From: Rhizophagus clarus
Taxonomy: Eukaryota > Glomeromycota > Glomeromycetes > Glomerales > Glomeraceae
DNA length: 64,000 nt
Reading direction: 5' to 3'
NCBI GenBank assembly: GCA_015698045.1
Contig: BLAL01000252.1
Coordinates: 1,054,001 to 1,118,000 of the forward strand
Within the stretch, counting starts at the first letter, position 1; every line of letters starts with the position of its first letter. A program made the translations under genes and the position numbers. Below the pieces are notes generated by a model that did not search any database, was not told the origin of the DNA, and saw only the letters and a list, made by a program, of their open reading frames with translations. This document shows positions 59,560-64,000 of this stretch, piece after piece.

Positions 59560-61841
59560 TTAATTGTCCTTTTTATCATCCACTACATCATCGTTAATTA
59601 TATAAGGTATAACATCATTATCTACCCAATAACTAGATTTAATATTCATGGCTTTTATTTGTTTTTTAGCAATCATTAGTCCGATAGGCAAATTGTCGTC
59701 TTCATCACTTTCTCTGTTATTAGAATTCATTTTACTTTGATATTGTTTCCTATTATAATTGCTATTATTATTATCTATGTTATTCGAATAATAATCTTCA
59801 TTGTTGCCATTTTCCCTAAAGTTTCCTATATAATTATCAATATGTCCATTATTATCAATATATTCATTATTGTCAATATATTCATTATTATCTATATATT
59901 CATTATTGTCAATATATTCATTATTATCACTAATATTATCAGAATATTCATCACTACTAGGATAAATAACGCTACCATCACTATCCAATTCTTTATCCCC
60001 ATCATAATAATGTCCTCCTTTTTCTTCAAAAGTAATATCTTTAACAATATACCCTTCACTATCTCTTCTAACTTTTTTTTGTGAATAATTAAAATTTTCA
60101 TCATCCCGTATTATAATATCACTGCTATCACTTTTTCTTCCCGAATTAGAATTTCTTCTCCTCTTACTTTCATAATCTAATAATGAATTCTTGACAAATA
60201 ATTTATAATCATCTTTATTTATATTATAATTCTCCCAAGGTTTTGTTGCATTTGATGGTTTTGATAATGTTGGATCTTTTGGTGGCCATATTAATGTTGG
60301 ATCTATAAGAAATTTTTTATTTTGAAAGAAAAGTTTTAATATAATGTGTTTATATAATTTTTCATAATTTTGAATATCAAGTCCTAAATCAATACTTCCT
60401 CTTCTTCAAAAAACTTATTATTGTTCAAAAATTGACCATTCACACACGTGGCAAATTATATTTCAAATAATTTCTCATCTCTTTACATTAAATTAAATTA
60501 TTTTTTTTTTGTTTTATTTAATAAATATTTTTCGTATTTACACTATAAAATCCAAATCTAAATCATTATCTTCGTTATTACCTGCATCTTTAGCTATAGG
60601 ATAAGATAATCCAGTTCCATTCATTTGTTGCGGTAAGCACCAGAATAATGGATTGTTGCCAAGTATAGATTGTAGGTTCTTATAAATTCCTATATCATAA
60701 GGAAATATAACCTGACGATAAAAAAAAAAAAAAAATTTTTTTTATAAAATTCCAAGATTAATGTTAAAGAAAAACATAGATTAATCGAATTAATTACCTC
60801 CTTGATTTTTCCTTTTCTAACCATAGTTGATACTTTATCTTTTTCCCAATTTTCAATTGTAGTAGTGTTAAATAACATACAATAAAAGTGATATAAACTT
60901 AAAATACCAACGGAAAATAATACTGGTATAACTGCTGCATAATTTAATATTATAAATGTCATTTCTGTCGTTGAAGGCTCATTCTAATCAAATTATTAAA
61001 AGATAATGTTAATAAAATTAAATTAAAATCATTTATATAAATAAAACTTCTGTAAGTTTACCCTATAATAAGACATATCTTGAATCATCTTTGCAGTTCG
61101 TCTAATTAATAATATCAAATGATATACGCATGCTACGTCAACCCAAAATACAAATCTAATAAAATGCCCATAATTAAAGTGTCCTACGCAATTATTAGTC
61201 CATGGGCCTATAACATAAAAAGTAAATATTAATCACTAGTTAAATTTTTTTTTTTTTTTGTCCAAAAAAAAAAAATGATACTTACAGTGATGATCCATTT
61301 TTAATACGCATCTATTTTTCGTCAAAGACAAAAATTATAAATATTTGCTATGAAAGCTTAAAAAAAAAAAAAATCGGTATTCATGTTCAATTTACCTTTT
61401 ACACGTACTACAGTGATGTGACCTTGGTGGTTTGTATGCAGAACATGTTTTGCAATATCTTGGGGCACGGGTTGATCGTTTTAATTCAATATTTTCTTGA
61501 TTCTCCTTTGGAAACTACAATAATATTGTGAACCAAAAAAAGAAAAGAAAAGAAAAGAAAAAAAAATAATAATATTTAATAATTATAACTTTTTTTTCAG
61601 TTCTAATTTATTTTCGATATCCTACCCAGTCTTCGGGAACTCCGCCAGGGTCTGTAGTGCATGTTAAATAATAATTCCAAAAAATCAGTATAACACTAAT
61701 ATTAAACGGTATTAACACTTTCAAACATTCTATATTTAATCCTCCTAAAAAATTCCAAAATACGAAAATTTGGGAAGTATATGCTAGAAAACTTATTAAA
61801 AAGGTCACTCCTATTATGAACAAACGGCCTGAGTCTTTCAT
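59560..61841 (-). CDS. DHHC palmitoyltransferase with repeat-bearing tail (frame problem at exon 1/2)
   Basis: Seven exons can be traced (61841-61626, 61516-61396, 61311-61286, 61207-61062, 60983-60798, 60711-60582, 60302-59560), about 522 residues. Two N-terminal membrane helices lead to [10 protein letters not shown]. The zinc domain follows: [20 protein letters not shown] and [18 protein letters not shown]. Two more helices, the TTIENW motif after the last helix and [11 protein letters not shown] resemble the fungal Pfa4 group. The enzyme should S-acylate cysteines of substrate proteins, with the DHHC Cys as acyl carrier; its codon is split between a 26-base exon and the next. The tail contains RRRNSNS and five EYIDNN-type hexapeptides. 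Odd: with canonical GT-AG, exon 1 ends in phase 0 but exon 2 starts in phase 1, so one base is missing at that joint. Confidence 0.8.
59850..59935 (-). repeat. Coding hexapeptide repeat EYIDNN
   Basis: Four near-identical 18-base units, plus a diverged GHIDNY unit, lie in the acidic tail of the DHHC protein. The units differ by silent T/C changes, so length selection at protein level is possible. Confidence 0.85.
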
Positions 61842-62655
61842 TTTGTAGTTGAATTAAAGAATAAATAGAATATGAATATGAATATGAATATGAAAAGGAG
61901 TGAACTAGGTAACGGGAACCGTTGAAGTGTCCGAAACGTTAAGTGAAATGAATCACGTGGGAATGTGGGATTTATATATTTATTACTGTAGTTATACCAA
62001 TAAAAAATGCTTATCTCAACATCACATCAATTTGGTAATGACCCATAAAAATCGCGTAAACCTTTAAGGGGAACGGAAAAACCAAGTCCTTGTACGCTTT
62101 TTCCTGTTCGTGTAACATCCGAGTTACCGCATTCATTACAAGCGTCCGGGACTCCGGGTAAATCCCAGCCGATTCTCGGATTGCGATTCACAGGATCACG
62201 ACGAAAAACCCTTCACAGTACAACGGGGAGCAATCAGATATTCGCGCAAAGATATGGCTATCACCTATATGCAACAATAATTTTTTATGACTTCAAAATA
62301 TGAACCAAATTAACATAAAGAATCCGACAAAATTATAGACCAATATGAACTGCACATTTCTATCGGAAATTTACTAACATTAAGTGAGATTATTTAATAA
62401 TTTTAAGTGACAATAGTAAAAACCGAGAATTTCATTACTGATACGCGGTAAAAATATTGTAATTATAAAGGGTGATAGCCACCATACATATTGTTTTATT
62501 AATTCGATTTAGCAAATTAATATAATGCATATAAAAAATTAAAGTTCGTAACATGAAATCTGTACAAGTAAAAAAATTAAACGCATATTTGCGTCACAAA
62601 ATTTATTAAAAATACATTATTATAATGATAATTTTCTACTATAAATAGATTTATC
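61842..62655. other. Intergenic with a TATGAA repeat and a GC-richer island
   Basis: A TATGAA hexamer array (61867-61896) lies 25 bases upstream of the DHHC start codon. A GC-richer island at 62040-62240 contains a possible coding fragment listed separately. The rest is AT-rich. Confidence 0.5.
62027..62212 (-). pseudogene. Possible orphan exon or decayed coding fragment
   Basis: On the minus strand the GC-richer island is open from just after a TGA at 62215 to a TGA at 62027. It reads RRDPVNRNPRIGWDLPGVP, then DACNECGNSDV and a Gly/Leu-rich end (GFSVPLKGLRDFYGSLPN). Composition and the CxxC pair look protein-like, unlike the surroundings, but there is no ATG and no clear acceptor beyond an AG at about 62212. 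It could be the last exon of a lost gene, a transposon fragment or chance. I do not recognise the family. Confidence 0.3.
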
Positions 62656-64000
62656 TTATTTAATAAGATTATCAAATATTCTTTCAGTGAATAATCTAAG
62701 TATTAAATAGATACAACTACCAAAGAATCTAATAAGTGCCAAAACTGTAACACTCCAAAGTATTATAGCAAAATAGATGTTACCCTTTTGATCTGGAGTA
62801 AAAGAGTCTATGGAAGGACTAAAATTTGTTATAAGAGCAATTAAAATAATATTACAAATCATCCAAGAGAATACAACATATGTCCTAAACATCGCATTTG
62901 ATTCTTTTTGTGCTTCTTCTAATTTCTGTTCTATTTCTCTTAATTCTTCTTTAGTGTATTCTTTATTTCTAGCTTTCTCTTCTTGTTTTAATTTTTCTTG
63001 CATTCTTAAATCTTCTTGTTTTTTTGGATCTAATATTTCTTGTATTCTTTCGTATTCCTCATCAATATTTTCCGGCATAGCTACTGTAGCACTTTGACCT
63101 TCTTTTATATCAACTTTCTCTTTTTCGTCATGTACTTTTTTCTTGGGATCTCCTTTTGTTCCCCAACTAAAAAAGAATGAAAGGTAAAGATGATATTAGT
63201 TATTGTTATTTAAAATCAACATTAAAAAAGAAAAAAAATTATCCCTCATCCTTCTTGACTTACCTAACATCATGAATATTACAAAAAGCGTAAACATTCA
63301 AAACATTAATATAAAAAGGTACTAATAACATATATTGCACGAAACTATGAAACATATGATATGGTTCAAAAAATAAGAAACTAGCAATAAAATATAATCC
63401 ATAGGTACTTAATAAGGACAGTACAATATTTTTAAAAGTGAAATTTTTAAAAAGATCATTCACGCCATGTACACTCAATTTATCATCATTATTTGCAAGT
63501 GCTTGCGAAGTTACAATCCCTTTATAAGTTATCCACCCTGCCGCAAATAACATATAAAACATTAAAAGCGCAAAGAACCCTGTAGAAAGTACATAAGCCC
63601 ATTTTGCACTATAAAAGTTTCAATAAAGTTTAGTTAGCGTTTATGTTCCGAGAATATAAATTAAAGAATGAAAAACATTTACCTTTTTGGTTTATTACCC
63701 AAAGCTAATGCAAATTGGAAAATAATTAACGCTATATAAATATATCTTAAAATACTAAATATTACGGATCCAACCGTTAAACTCCAAAGACCATCAACAG
63801 TAACTTCATCTGTAGCAAGTGTATTTCCCAAAATATGAAACGTTAAATAAATATTTCCCTATGATAATGTTAAGTTAGATATTATTATAATAATTTTATT
63901 GTCATATATTTATTCAACTTACCAATGCGAACCAAGAAAAGGCTACATTATAAGTTTGGTAAAGCATTTCAATTAATAATGCACCTTTCCTCCAAGCACT
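62656..64000 (-). CDS. Chitin synthase, C-terminal part (gene runs off the window)
   Basis: Four exons of a larger gene are visible (64000-63923 partial, 63858-63683, 63608-63264, 63166-62656), in phase. They encode the membrane-rich C-terminal third: FSWFALGNIYLTF, a helix ending ALALGNKPK, further helices, and the sequence NVYAFCNIHDVSWGTKGD, which is the end signature of fungal chitin synthases of the class I-III division. The enzyme polymerises UDP-N-acetylglucosamine into chitin at the plasma membrane. After the signature there is a Lys/Glu-rich coiled-coil-like segment (about 63075-62920) and two final helices. The catalytic QxxRW region and the start lie beyond 64000. Confidence 0.92.

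Noticed and set aside
59737..60104. Ile-rich frames opposite the DHHC tail
   Set aside because: They are antisense or off-frame shadows of the Asn/Asp-rich repeat tail.
60544..60581. Extension of the sixth DHHC exon to 60544
   Set aside because: It would end in phase 0 and not match the next exon; the donor after 60582 gives phase 1 and joins correctly.
1..64000. tRNA, rRNA, CRISPR or viral genes
   Set aside because: No cloverleaf with consistent A and B boxes, no rRNA core sequence, no regularly spaced CRISPR repeats and no viral or retroelement polymerase motif was seen by eye.

Overview
The window looks like nuclear DNA of an arbuscular mycorrhizal fungus (Glomeromycotina, Rhizophagus-like). 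It is very AT-rich, with long poly-A and poly-T runs, many short GT-AG introns of about 50-150 bases, tiny exons, and gene families typical of that group (HSPA12-type Hsp70 expansion, F-box/LRR proteins, chitin synthase, Pmp3 proteolipids). The species call is inference; no rRNA or marker gene is present.

Layout. 1-5.9 kb: AT-rich DNA with one orphan single-exon gene. 5.9-26.7 kb: five minus-strand tandem copies (A-E, numbered left to right) of one multi-exon gene that fuses an N-terminal coiled coil to an HSPA12-type Hsp70 ATPase plus a short substrate-domain-like tail. Two decayed coil fragments and a decayed arginine/serine-rich splicing-factor-like fragment lie between copies. Copy B has an amplified coil with a 117-base period. 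Copy E is broken by two indels. Copy A appears to need a GC-AG intron and lacks the intron between coil and ATPase. 28-29.4 kb: a convergent pair of Pmp3 genes. 29.7-30.9 kb: a secreted class 3 lipase. 32.7-34.7 kb: an HROB-like OB-fold protein. 35.5-40.8 kb: a 24-exon CEP135/Bld10-like centriole protein with a 12-base minisatellite in an intron. 41-41.3 kb: a possible MITE. 41.6-43.2 kb: an F-box protein. 43.9-46.2 kb: nicotinamide phosphoribosyltransferase. 46.8-47.4 kb: a small protein with a duplicated N-terminal segment. 49.9-52.1 kb: a Ser/Thr protein kinase. 52.1-59.5 kb: a gene desert holding a diverged three-unit repeat. 59.6-61.8 kb: a DHHC palmitoyltransferase with a frame problem at its first splice junction. 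62.7-64 kb: the 3' end of a chitin synthase running off the window.

The single-copy genes are ordinary eukaryotic housekeeping or membrane genes with no evident shared pathway. The HSPA12 array is the accessory part: it shows birth, coil expansion, intron change and gene death side by side. The most unexpected single genes are the CEP135-like gene (a centriole cartwheel component in a lineage considered non-flagellate), the HROB-like gene and the NAMPT gene. All exon coordinates come from manual matching of splice sites and reading phase; every multi-exon model closes in frame except copy E and the DHHC gene.
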